Shown here: positions 49,356 to 57,650 of the stretch, piece after piece
How positions within the stretch are numbered: position 1 is the stretch's first letter
Layout: every line of letters begins with the position of its first letter
Assembly (NCBI GenBank): GCA_013822685.1
Contig: PNKV01000004.1
Span: 62,001-126,000, forward strand
Reading direction: 5' to 3'
DNA: 64,000 nt
Origin: Leptothrix sp. (in: b-proteobacteria)
Lineage (GTDB): Bacteria; Pseudomonadota; Gammaproteobacteria; Burkholderiales; Burkholderiaceae_C
The notes under the pieces: generated by a model
Told to the model about the DNA's origin: nothing
Database searches by the model: none
Seen by the model: only the letters and a program-made list of their open reading frames with translations
Translations under genes and position numbers: made by a program

Positions 49356-51224
49356 TCAGGCCACCAACACTTCGCCCGCTGGCAGTGAAAAGTGAAACTG
49401 CGCGCCCTGGCCCGGTTTGGACTCTGCCCACACCCGGCCCTTGTGCCGCTGCACCACCCGCTTGACGATGGACAGGCCAATGCCCACGCCTTTGAAGTCC
49501 CGCTGGTCGTGCAGCCTTTGGAAAGCGCCGAACAGCCGCGAGGCCTCCTGGGCGTCGAAGCCGGCCCCGTTGTCCTTCACCGTGTAGACCACGTTTGCCC
49601 CCTCGCTCACTGCGCTGACCACGATGCGGGGCTCGGCCACCTTGGACGAATACTTGAAGGCGTTGGACAGCAGGTTGGCCCACACCTGCCGCACCAGCAC
49701 CGGGTCGGCCTGGATGGAGGGCAGGGGGCCCACGACCACCTGGGGGGCCTGGCCTTCCCAGCTTGACTGGATCTCTGCCACGAGCGATTGCACCAGTTGC
49801 CCCATGTCAACGGTGCTCAGTTCCAGCTTGCGCTGCTGCGCAAAGGCCAGGTCCAGAAACTCTTCACACAGCTGGCGCAGGCGATCACATTCAGTGGCCA
49901 CCATCTCGATCTTGCGGCTCACCCCGGCCGGCACGTCGGCGCCTTCGTGCTGCAACATGAAGCGCAACAGCACTGCCATCTGGCCCAAGGGGCTGCGCAG
50001 GTCGTGCGACACGCTGTTGGTGAAGCTCTGCAAGTCCTCGTTGCTTTGTTCGAGCTCGCTGGTGCGCTGGCGGATGATGTCCTCCAGGCGCTCGTTGAAC
50101 TCGCGCAGTTCGTGCTCCCTGCTTCTCAGTTCTTCGATCAGCTTCGAGATGGAATCCGCGACCTGGTCCACCTCATTGGCGCCAACCGGAGTCTGGTCCG
50201 GTGACGACGGCGATGGCGTGAGCACGCGGGCCCGCACCGCAACCCGCCGCAGGGGTTCGTTCAGCACCCCCGCCAGCCACCAGCCCAGCACCCCGAACAT
50301 CAGCGCGCCAAACCCGCCAAAGATCCAGATGCGGCGCTGCAGACTGTTCGCGGCCTCGAAGGCGATGTCGACCGGCTGGCGCACCACCACGGTCCAGCCC
50401 ATGCCCGGGTAGTCGTCCGCGGCCTGGCTGGGCCCCGCGGCCGTCAGGTACTGCCGGCCATCGGACCAGGTGCGAACCACCGGGGCCAGGCTGAGTTCGG
50501 CCGCGGACACGCCTCGCAGCGCGGGCTCTTTAGGCCCCAGGTCGGCCTGACCCTGGCGGTTCACGATCACAATGTCCAAGGCCTGGCGGGCATCGAGTGT
50601 GGCCAGCGTGGCGCGGCGCCGTTGCTCGGCCCAATCCCAGTTCAAGTGGGCGCCGAGCACACCCTTGCGCTGGCGCCCCGAATGAAGCAAAGGGGCAGCC
50701 ACGTCGATGAAGCGGTGGGGCTCGCCGTTGGCCGTGGCGGGCAACAGGCTGGACAGCAGTTTGGCGTCGTGCACATCCAGCACCGCCGGCTTGTCCAGGC
50801 CCGCTTTGAACCACGGGCGTTGCCGCACGCTCACGCCCTGCAGCAGCCCGCCGGTGGAGGCCAGCACCGTGCCATCCATGTCGGTCACGCCGATCCAGCT
50901 GTAATGCTTGGTCGAGGTCTGCAGGCGCTCCAGCGTGCGGCGCCAGCGGTCCGGCGTCATGTCGAGTGCCAGCGTCGTTTCGATCTCGGTGAGCCGGCGG
51001 ATCTCGCGAAAGCGCTCGGCGACATCGGCGTCAAGGCGGGCTGCCACGGCGCTGGCCAACTGCGCCAGCATGGCGCCGCTGGCGCGCTCGGCCTCGCGGC
51101 GCGCGGACAGGCCGGACAGGCCACCCGTGATTGAAAAAAGCACCAGCGCCAAAACAAAGAATGCAACGCCCACCCTGGTTTGCGAGCCGGTGCGGCGAAT
51201 GGCGTCGGACAATGATCGGACCAT
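49356..51224 (-). CDS. Membrane sensor histidine kinase with dCache-like sensor
   Basis: This 622-residue kinase has a first membrane helix at about residues 18-38 and a periplasmic double-Cache-like sensor of about 240 residues (HYSWIGVTDMDGTVLASTGG, RQRPWFKAGLDKPAV). A second helix near 290-312 precedes a HAMP-like linker and a coiled coil. The HisKA is SVSHDLRSPLGQMAVLL, and the HATPase has LLSNAFKYSS, DNGAGFD and GVGIGLSIVKRVV. The ATG at 51224 is chosen because AGGGAGG lies five bases before it. No response regulator is adjacent, so its partner is elsewhere. Confidence 0.93.
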   Translation of the reverse strand: MVRSLSDAIRRTGSQTRVGVAFFVLALVLFSITGGLSGLSARREAERASGAMLAQLASAVAARLDADVAERFREIRRLTEIETTLALDMTPDRWRRTLERLQTSTKHYSWIGVTDMDGTVLASTGGLLQGVSVRQRPWFKAGLDKPAVLDVHDAKLLSSLLPATANGEPHRFIDVAAPLLHSGRQRKGVLGAHLNWDWAEQRRRATLATLDARQALDIVIVNRQGQADLGPKEPALRGVSAAELSLAPVVRTWSDGRQYLTAAGPSQAADDYPGMGWTVVVRQPVDIAFEAANSLQRRIWIFGGFGALMFGVLGWWLAGVLNEPLRRVAVRARVLTPSPSSPDQTPVGANEVDQVADSISKLIEELRSREHELREFNERLEDIIRQRTSELEQSNEDLQSFTNSVSHDLRSPLGQMAVLLRFMLQHEGADVPAGVSRKIEMVATECDRLRQLCEEFLDLAFAQQRKLELSTVDMGQLVQSLVAEIQSSWEGQAPQVVVGPLPSIQADPVLVRQVWANLLSNAFKYSSKVAEPRIVVSAVSEGANVVYTVKDNGAGFDAQEASRLFGAFQRLHDQRDFKGVGIGLSIVKRVVQRHKGRVWAESKPGQGAQFHFSLPAGEVLVA

Positions 51225-51324
51225 CGAGCCTCCCTTGATTGACGGATGGATCACTCCTTGGGGCATCGATTCTTGCGCATTTCCCGTTTAATTGCCGGGC
51301 AGCATTCACGGGCGAGTGGGTTGA

Positions 51325-51987
51325 TCAGCGCCTGAGCAAGGTCAGGCCGATCAACCGCGAAACCACCGCCGCCAGGTACATCACGCCCGCGAACATTTCC
51401 AGGGTGCTGACACCCCGCGCCAGGGGCTTGATGGGGATCACATCGCCAATGCCGGTGCTGGAGAGCAAGGCAAAACTGAGGAACATCAGTTCCGTCCAGG
51501 TGCGTGGCGCTTGCGGGTCCACGGCCGCGGCGAAACTGCCTGGCTGCCACTCCTGCACCAGCACGAACAGGTGGGTGAAACCCCAGGCCAGCAGCGTGAA
51601 AGTGGCGCCCGCGGCAAACAACTCATCCGCCGTCGCGCGCATGTCTTTCATCATGTAGGCGATCAGGCTGCCCGCGGCGTAGAAGTAAAACACCGCCTCC
51701 AGTGCGGCCGACCAGGGCACCAGGCGGGGCATGTCCATCGTAGATTGCAGCACCAGCAACACGATGGCCGGCAGGGCGATGCAGGCGCTGATCCAGGTGT
51801 GGCCGGGCGTGCGTTCGACCATGCCCGTGGTGATGACCAGCACAGCCACGCCAAAGGCCCCCAAGGCCACCGGCCCGCCCGGCGTGGTCTCCAGCAAGGG
51901 GTAGAGCAGCAGGCCGGCCAGTTGAACGAGCAGCAAGATGGCGGAAGGGTGGCGGCGCGTCAGGTTGAGCAGGTTGGCGTAGTGCAT
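51325..51987 (-). CDS. Potassium-channel-like membrane protein
   Basis: This 220-residue protein has five or six membrane helices and a C-terminal two-helix pore unit (ion channel 2 type). The selectivity filter reads SSTGIGDVIP instead of the usual TVGYGD, so Gly-Ile-Gly replaces Gly-Tyr-Gly. The preceding helix contains WTELMFLSFALL, typical of the pore helix. There is no cytoplasmic RCK/TrkA domain. It is upstream of the kinase gene on the same strand and 92 bases from the divergent TetR gene. K+ selectivity is plausible but not proven by sequence. Confidence 0.85.
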   Translation of the reverse strand: MHYANLLNLTRRHPSAILLLVQLAGLLLYPLLETTPGGPVALGAFGVAVLVITTGMVERTPGHTWISACIALPAIVLLVLQSTMDMPRLVPWSAALEAVFYFYAAGSLIAYMMKDMRATADELFAAGATFTLLAWGFTHLFVLVQEWQPGSFAAAVDPQAPRTWTELMFLSFALLSSTGIGDVIPIKPLARGVSTLEMFAGVMYLAAVVSRLIGLTLLRR

Positions 51988-52058
51988 GGCCGCATTGTCG
52001 TCTGGCTAAAACCCTGTGCCCAACAGTGCTTAAGTCAGGCTCCCAATTATTCTAAGAC

Positions 52059-52066
52059 GACCGGTC
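52059..52066. promoter_or_regulatory. GACCGGTC palindrome, probable NemR-type operator
   Basis: This perfect eight-base palindrome sits 13 bases before the TetR-type start codon within AAGACGACCGGTCAT. GACC/GGTC half-sites are the core of NemR boxes upstream of nemR-nemA operons. It is expected to mediate repression of the repressor and the reductase. Confidence 0.55.
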
Positions 52067-52079
52067 ATATAGTTTGCGC

Positions 52080-52673
52080 ATGGCCCGCACCGCAGACCCC
52101 ACCGACATCCCCCGCCGCTTGAGCGATGCGGGTTACGCCTTGTTCCAGCTGCAGGGCTACAACGCCACCGGCATCCAGCAGATCACCGACAAGGCCGGGG
52201 TGCCCAAGGGCTCGTTCTACAACCACTTCGACAGCAAAGAAGCCTTTGCCGCGCAAATCCTGCGCAACTACGCCAAGTGGACGGGCGACGCCTGGAGCGC
52301 GGCGCTGAAAGATGCGCCAACCACCCCGGTGGCCGCTATCCACCACGTGTTTGGCCAGTTCATTCAGCACCACGACCGGACGGGTTGCCAAGGCTGCCTG
52401 GTGGGCAATTTCGCGGCTGAAGTGGTGGAGGCCAGCGAGACCTGCCGCGCCGTGCTGGCTGACGTGCTGCGCGATTGGCGTGACCGCTTGGCCGCCCTGA
52501 TCTTGCAAGCCCAACAGGCCGGTGAGGTTCGCGATGACGTGGACGCCCAGGCGCTGGCCAACTTCTTCTGGGATGCCTGGGAGGGCGCCGTGCTGCGCAG
52601 CAAGGTCGAGCACAGCGTGCGGCCTTTGCACGAGGTGCGCCACCTTTTGCTCGACAAATTCTTCCTGCCCTGA
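52080..52673 (+). CDS. TetR-family repressor, NemR/AcuR-like
   Basis: The 197-residue protein has an N-terminal TetR helix-turn-helix (YNATGIQQITDKAGVPKGSF, then YNHFDSKEAFAAQILRNYA) and a ligand domain with HHDRTGCQGCLVGNFAAE. The GCLVGN motif with its Cys matches NemR, a repressor inactivated when reactive electrophiles or hypochlorite modify Cys. The reductase gene 46 bases downstream on the same strand fits the nemR-nemA arrangement. The ATG at 52080 is preferred over a TTG two codons upstream. Confidence 0.9.
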   Translation: MARTADPTDIPRRLSDAGYALFQLQGYNATGIQQITDKAGVPKGSFYNHFDSKEAFAAQILRNYAKWTGDAWSAALKDAPTTPVAAIHHVFGQFIQHHDRTGCQGCLVGNFAAEVVEASETCRAVLADVLRDWRDRLAALILQAQQAGEVRDDVDAQALANFFWDAWEGAVLRSKVEHSVRPLHEVRHLLLDKFFLP

Positions 52674-52719
52674 CCACACGGGCTTTTCCCGCTTCGCTTC
52701 CCAATTAGGAGTCCACTGC

Positions 52720-53832
52720 ATGTCTGCCCCCGATCACACCTCCCCTGATACCGCGCTGTTCCAGCCCTTCCAACTGGGCGGCATCAGCCTGGCCAACCGC
52801 ATGGTCATGGCCCCCCTGACGCGCAACCGCGCCGAAGCCGGCAATGTGCCCGGCCCCCTGACCATCGAGTACTACGCTCAGCGCGCCTCGGTCGGCCTGA
52901 TCATCGCGGAAGCCACCCAGGTGTCGGCGCAAGCCCAGGGCTACAACGCCACGCCCGGTGTGCACAGCCCCGAGCAGATCGCCGCCTGGAAGAAGGTGAC
53001 CGACGAGGTGCACGCCCGTGGCGGCCGCATCTTCGTGCAGCTGTGGCACACCGGCCGCATGTCGCACACGGCGTTCCAGCCGGGTGAGCAAGCGCCCGTC
53101 GCCCCTTCGGCCATCGCCGCCAAGGCCAAGACCTTCATCCCAGGCGCGGGCTATGTCGACACCTCCGTGCCCCGCGCGCTGGAGACCGAAGAGATCGCCG
53201 GCATCGTCAATGATTTCCGCACGGCGGCCCGCCACTCGATCGAAGCCGGCTTTGATGGCATCGAGATCCACGGTGCGCACGGCTACCTGCTCGACGCTTT
53301 CTTGCGTGATGGCTCGAACAAGCGCACCGACCGCTACGGCGGCTCGATCGAGAACCGCGCTCGCTTCCTGGTCGAGGTGATGGCCGCGGTGATCGACGAG
53401 ATCGGCGCCGACAAGGTGGGCGTGCGCCTGTCGCCCGTTTCGCCCGTCAATGATTCGAGCGAAAGCAACCCGCAGCCTTTGTTCGAACACGTGGTGCGCG
53501 AGCTGAACAAGCTCAAGCCCGTGTACCTGCACATCGTGGAAGGCGCCACCGGCGGCCCGCGCGACATTGCCCCGTTCGACTACGACGCGCTGCGCAAGCT
53601 GTACGACGGCGTCTGGATGCTGAACAACGGCTACGACAAGGCCATGGCCGTGGACGTGGTGGCCTCGGGCAAGGCAGACCTGGTGTCCTTTGGCCGCCTG
53701 ATGCTGACCAACCCCGACCTGCCGCGCCGCTTCAAGGAAAACGCGCCGCTGAACGAGTTGTTCAAGGACGCGCCTTTGTATGGCGGTGTGGGCGCGCACG
53801 GCTACACCGATTACCCCGCCTTGCCCGCCTGA
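52720..53832 (+). CDS. Old yellow enzyme family alkene reductase (NemA-like)
   Basis: This is a 370-residue FMN-dependent TIM-barrel enzyme. MVMAPLTRNRAEAGNVPG lies near residue 28, IFVQLWHTGRMSH near 103, and the substrate-binding pair and catalytic region IEIHGAHGYLLDAFLRDGSN with TDRYGGSIENRARF lie near 180-210. Enzymes of this class reduce the C=C bond of enones, maleimides and nitro compounds with NADPH. Together with the Cys-sensing repressor just upstream it forms an electrophile-response operon. AGGAG lies nine bases before the ATG. Confidence 0.95.
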   Translation: MSAPDHTSPDTALFQPFQLGGISLANRMVMAPLTRNRAEAGNVPGPLTIEYYAQRASVGLIIAEATQVSAQAQGYNATPGVHSPEQIAAWKKVTDEVHARGGRIFVQLWHTGRMSHTAFQPGEQAPVAPSAIAAKAKTFIPGAGYVDTSVPRALETEEIAGIVNDFRTAARHSIEAGFDGIEIHGAHGYLLDAFLRDGSNKRTDRYGGSIENRARFLVEVMAAVIDEIGADKVGVRLSPVSPVNDSSESNPQPLFEHVVRELNKLKPVYLHIVEGATGGPRDIAPFDYDALRKLYDGVWMLNNGYDKAMAVDVVASGKADLVSFGRLMLTNPDLPRRFKENAPLNELFKDAPLYGGVGAHGYTDYPALPA

Positions 53833-53857
53833 GCAGGCTGACGGGTATCCTGCGCGG

Positions 53858-54751
53858 ATGCCCGCCAATGCTTCAAGCGCCGCCCCTTTGACGGCTTCTG
53901 CGCCCGACACCGCGACCTTGCTCGCCTTGTTGGGCGCAGGTCCGTGGGTGGTGCTCACGGGCGCGGGGCTCAGCACCGGCAGCGGCATCCCGGCCTACCG
54001 TGATCGGCACGGGCAATGGTTGCACACCAAGCCCATCCAGCACCAGGAATTCCTGGCCTCCGAGGCCACGCGCCGCCGTTACTGGGCCCGCAGCTACGTG
54101 GGTTGGCAGACCCTGTCACGGGCCGAGCCCAATGCCGGCCACCGGGCCATGGCCCAGCTGGAGCAGCGGGGCCTGATCAGAACGGTGATCACGCAGAACG
54201 TGGACGGCCTGCACCACCAGGCCGGCAGCCAGACCGTGATCGAGCTGCACGGCAGCATTGGCCGCGTGCGGTGCCTGTCGTGCCAGCAGCGTTATCCACG
54301 GGCGCAGGTGCAGGCGCTGCTGCAAGCCCACAACCCCGGGTTCGAGCCGATGGCACCGGCGGCCATCCAGGCCGCGCCCGATGGCGATGCCCACCTGGAG
54401 GACCAGCACTACGCCGCCTTCCAGGTGCCGGCCTGCCCCGCCTGCCAGGGCGTGCTCAAACCCGACGTCGTTTTCTTTGGCGACAACGTGCCGCGCGACC
54501 GCGTGGCGGCGGCCAGCCAAGCCATTGAGGCCGCCTCTGCGCTGCTGGTGGTGGGCTCTTCGCTGTCGGTGTATTCGGGCTTTCGCTTCGCCGAGCAGGC
54601 ACACCGCCTGGGCAAGCCCGTTGTGGCGATCAACCAGGGCGCGACACGGGCCGACCCCTTCCTGTCGGCCAAGCTGGAACTCGACTGCAGCGAGGCTTTG
54701 ACGCTGCTTTTGAACGCCAGCCTTGACGCTGGTCAAGCCCGGGCGCCTTAG
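53858..54751 (+). CDS. Sir2-family NAD-dependent protein deacylase (sirtuin)
   Basis: This 297-residue sirtuin has VLTGAGLSTGSGIPAYRDRH near residue 32 (NAD binding), VITQNVDGLHHQAGS near 110 with catalytic His in IELHGSIGRV, and a zinc finger of two Cys pairs (CLSC and CPAC). SSLSVYSGF follows. The sequence resembles class II (SIRT4-like) sirtuins. It removes acyl groups from lysines using NAD. The 3' end of the gene contains an FNR-type box that probably serves the next gene. The ATG at 53858 lacks a strong ribosome site. Confidence 0.94.
   Translation: MPANASSAAPLTASAPDTATLLALLGAGPWVVLTGAGLSTGSGIPAYRDRHGQWLHTKPIQHQEFLASEATRRRYWARSYVGWQTLSRAEPNAGHRAMAQLEQRGLIRTVITQNVDGLHHQAGSQTVIELHGSIGRVRCLSCQQRYPRAQVQALLQAHNPGFEPMAPAAIQAAPDGDAHLEDQHYAAFQVPACPACQGVLKPDVVFFGDNVPRDRVAAASQAIEAASALLVVGSSLSVYSGFRFAEQAHRLGKPVVAINQGATRADPFLSAKLELDCSEALTLLLNASLDAGQARAP
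54723..54736 (+). promoter_or_regulatory. FNR-type box before the alcohol dehydrogenase operon
   Basis: TTGAC-GCTG-GTCAA is a perfect inverted repeat fitting TTGA-N6-TCAA. It lies inside the last codons of the sirtuin gene. A TAGACT -10-like element at 54778-54783 would put the start about 60.5 bases from the box centre, a class I activator spacing. It suggests induction at low oxygen. Confidence 0.55.
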
Positions 54752-54815
54752 CCCTGGACGATCTGGCTGGGCCTGCCTAGACTGGTTTTTCCTTGAACCT
54801 GGGCAGGAGCAGACC

Positions 54816-55892
54816 ATGGCCATGATGATGAAAGCAGCGATCTTTGTAGAGCCCGGCCGCATCGTGCTGGACGACAAGCCCGTGCCCGATGTGGGCCCGC
54901 TGGACGCGCTGATCAAGGTCACCACCACGACCATCTGCGGCACCGACGTGCACATCCTCAAGGGCGAGTACCCCGTGGCGCGCGGCCTGACCATTGGCCA
55001 CGAGCCCGTGGGCGTTATCCACAAGCTGGGTTCGGCGGTGAGCGGCTTTCAAGAAGGGCAACGGGTCATCGCGGGGGCCATCACCCCCAGTGGCTGGAGC
55101 AGCGCCTGCCAGTGCGGCGTGAGCTCGCAAGACGGCGCGGGCACCCGCCATGGCTTCAAGCTGATGGGCGGGTGGAAGTTTGGCAACACCATCGATGGCT
55201 GTCAGGCCGAGTACGTGCTGGTGCCCGATGCCATGGCTAACCTGGCCCCTGTGCCCGATGGCCTGAGCGACGAGCAGGTGCTGATGTGCCCGGACATCAT
55301 GTCCACCGGTTTCAGTGGTGCCGAGCGCGCCGGCATCCGCATTGGCGACACCGTGGCCGTGTTCGCGCAAGGCCCCATCGGCCTGTGCGCCACGGCGGGC
55401 GCCAAATTGAGCGGGGCCACCACGGTCATTGGCGTGGATCGCCTGGCCCAGAGGTTGGTGGTGTCCAACCACATGGGCGCCGACCACGTGATCGACAGCA
55501 CGCGCGTGGACCCGGTGGACGAGATCATGCGGCTGACGGGTGGGCGCGGCGTGGACGTGGCCATCGAGGCGTTGGGCACGCAAGCCACCTTCGAGGCTTG
55601 CCTGAAAGTGCTGCGGCCCGGGGGCACCTTGTCCAGCCTGGGCGTCTATTCCTCCGACCTCAGGATCCCGCTGGGCGCCTTCGCGGCCGGCCTGGGCGAC
55701 CACAAGATCATCACCTCCCTGTGCCCCGGCGGCTCCGAGCGCATGCGCCGTTTGATGTCGGTGATCGAGACGGGCCGGGTCGACTTGAGCGCCATGGTCA
55801 CGCACCGCTTCAAGCTGGACGACATCGAAGCGGCCTACGAGTTGTTTGGCCACCAGCGGGATGGCGTGCTGAAGGTGGCGATCACGCCTTGA
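54816..55892 (+). CDS. Zinc-dependent alcohol dehydrogenase (secondary ADH type)
   Basis: This 358-residue MDR enzyme has catalytic zinc ligands visible as Cys41 (TICGTDVH), His62 in IGHEPVG and Asp160 in MCPDIMSTGFSGAE, with the Asp typical of Clostridium/Thermoanaerobacter-type secondary alcohol dehydrogenases. The structural four-Cys zinc lobe is absent; CQCGVSSQDG stands there instead. The cofactor fold begins AVFAQGPIGLCATAGAKL. GGAG precedes the ATG at 54816. With the downstream PHA synthase it would handle reducing power under oxygen limitation, which is inferred from the FNR-type box. Confidence 0.93.
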   Translation: MAMMMKAAIFVEPGRIVLDDKPVPDVGPLDALIKVTTTTICGTDVHILKGEYPVARGLTIGHEPVGVIHKLGSAVSGFQEGQRVIAGAITPSGWSSACQCGVSSQDGAGTRHGFKLMGGWKFGNTIDGCQAEYVLVPDAMANLAPVPDGLSDEQVLMCPDIMSTGFSGAERAGIRIGDTVAVFAQGPIGLCATAGAKLSGATTVIGVDRLAQRLVVSNHMGADHVIDSTRVDPVDEIMRLTGGRGVDVAIEALGTQATFEACLKVLRPGGTLSSLGVYSSDLRIPLGAFAAGLGDHKIITSLCPGGSERMRRLMSVIETGRVDLSAMVTHRFKLDDIEAAYELFGHQRDGVLKVAITP

Positions 55893-55908
55893 CGGAAAGC
55901 CCTTGTTG

Positions 55909-57648
55909 ATGAGCATGCAAGATCCTCACACCCCATCGCCGGTGCTGGACCTGGACCGCGCGGCCCACGCGGCCCTGGGCCGCCTCACCCAGGGCCTGTC
56001 ACCGGCCTCGTTCTTGTTGGCCTATCTGGATTGGGCCGTGCACCTGGCCATCGCGCCCGGCAAGCAGCAGGCGCTGGCCCGCAAGGCGGTGCAGCAATGG
56101 CTGCGCCTGGCCGAGGTGGCCATGCCATCCACAGGCCCCGTCAAGCCCTGCATCGAGCCCTTGCCCCAAGACCACCGCTTTGACGACCCGGCCTGGCATC
56201 AGTGGCCTTTCAACGTGATGGCGCAAGGCTTCTTGTTGACACAACAGTGGTGGCACGGTGCCACCACGGACGTGCGCGGCGTGACCCCGCACCACCAGGA
56301 CGTGGTGACCTTCAATGCCAGGCAAGCGCTGGACATGCTGGCGCCGTCCAACTTCCTGGCCAGCAACCCCGAGGCCTGGGATGCCACGTGCAAGGAGCAG
56401 GGCCTCAACCTGTGGCGCGGCGCTTTCAACGCTGCTGAAGATTGGGCGAAGGCGCTCAAGCGTGATCACGGCACCAGCGAGCCGGCCGATTTCGTCGTGG
56501 GCCGGCATGTGGCCGTCACGCCGGGCCAGGTGGTGTTCCGCAACGACCTCATCGAACTGATCCAGTACGCGCCCACCACCGCCAAAGTCCTCCCCGAGCC
56601 GATCCTGATCGTGCCCTCGTGGATCATGAAGTACTACATCCTGGACCTGTCGCCGCACAACTCGCTGGTGCGCTACCTGGTCGGGCAGGGGCACACCGTG
56701 TTCATCCTGTCATGGCGCAACCCCACCGCCGCCGACCGCGCCTTGGGCATGGACGACTACCTGCAACTGAGCCCGGTGGCCGCGCTCAAAACCGTCCAGC
56801 AACTCATGCCCGGCCGCCCCGTGCATGGCGTGGGCTATTGCCTGGGTGGCACCCTGCTGGCGATTGCGGCCGCGGCCTGGGCGCGTGATGGGCAAGAGGG
56901 CCTGGCCACCTTGAGCCTGCTGGCCACGCAGACCGACTTTGAAGAACCGGGCGAGTTGTCCCTGTTCATCGACGACAGCCAGCTCACCTACCTGGACGAC
57001 CTGATGTGGGAGCAAGGCGTGCTGGAAGGCCCGCAAATGGGCGGCAGCTTCACCTACCTGAACACGCGTGATTTGTTGTGGTCGCGCCTGGTGCGGGACT
57101 ACCTGCTGGGCACCCGCCAGCCGCTCAATGACCTGATGGCGTGGAACCAGGACGTCACCCGCATGCCGCACCGCATGCACTCGGAATACCTGCGAAGCTT
57201 GTACCTGCACAACGACCTGGCCCATGGCAGTTATGAAGTGGGAGACCGGCCGGTGGCCTTGTCCGACATCCGCGTGCCCATCTTCTCGGTGGGCACCGTG
57301 AAGGACCACATCTCGCCCTGGCGCTCGGTCTACAAGCTGCACCTGCTCACCGGCACGCCCTTGACCTTCGCTTTGGTCAGTGGGGGCCACAACGCCGGCA
57401 TCGTCAGCGAGCCGGGCCACGCGGGCCGCAGCTACCAGCTGCACACCCGCCCCGAAGGCGGCAAATACATCGACCCCGACACCTGGCTGAACACCGCCGA
57501 GCACCATGAAGGATCGTGGTGGTCGGCCTGGCAGGCCTGGTTGGCGGCGCATTCCGGCAAGCTGGGCAAGCCGCCTGCAATGGGCCATGCCGCCAAGGGG
57601 CTGCCCCCTCTGGGCGATGCCCCAGGTCAATACGTGCTGGCGCGCTAG
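55909..57648 (+). CDS. phaC: Poly(3-hydroxyalkanoate) synthase PhaC, class I-like
   Basis: The 579-residue alpha/beta-hydrolase polymerises (R)-3-hydroxyacyl-CoA into storage granules. The lipase-like box GYCLGGT holds the nucleophile Cys311; Asp466 in VKDHISPW and His494 in SGGHNAGIVSEPG complete the triad. The N-terminal PhaC_N domain (WPFNVMAQGFLLTQQWWHGA) is present. phaA, phaB and phaP are absent nearby, so this is probably a second, stress-related synthase. It follows the ADH gene by 16 bases and precedes the ATPase gene by two. The ATG at 55909 is preferred to the upstream TTG codons. Confidence 0.93.
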   Translation: MSMQDPHTPSPVLDLDRAAHAALGRLTQGLSPASFLLAYLDWAVHLAIAPGKQQALARKAVQQWLRLAEVAMPSTGPVKPCIEPLPQDHRFDDPAWHQWPFNVMAQGFLLTQQWWHGATTDVRGVTPHHQDVVTFNARQALDMLAPSNFLASNPEAWDATCKEQGLNLWRGAFNAAEDWAKALKRDHGTSEPADFVVGRHVAVTPGQVVFRNDLIELIQYAPTTAKVLPEPILIVPSWIMKYYILDLSPHNSLVRYLVGQGHTVFILSWRNPTAADRALGMDDYLQLSPVAALKTVQQLMPGRPVHGVGYCLGGTLLAIAAAAWARDGQEGLATLSLLATQTDFEEPGELSLFIDDSQLTYLDDLMWEQGVLEGPQMGGSFTYLNTRDLLWSRLVRDYLLGTRQPLNDLMAWNQDVTRMPHRMHSEYLRSLYLHNDLAHGSYEVGDRPVALSDIRVPIFSVGTVKDHISPWRSVYKLHLLTGTPLTFALVSGGHNAGIVSEPGHAGRSYQLHTRPEGGKYIDPDTWLNTAEHHEGSWWSAWQAWLAAHSGKLGKPPAMGHAAKGLPPLGDAPGQYVLAR

Positions 57649-57650
57649 CC

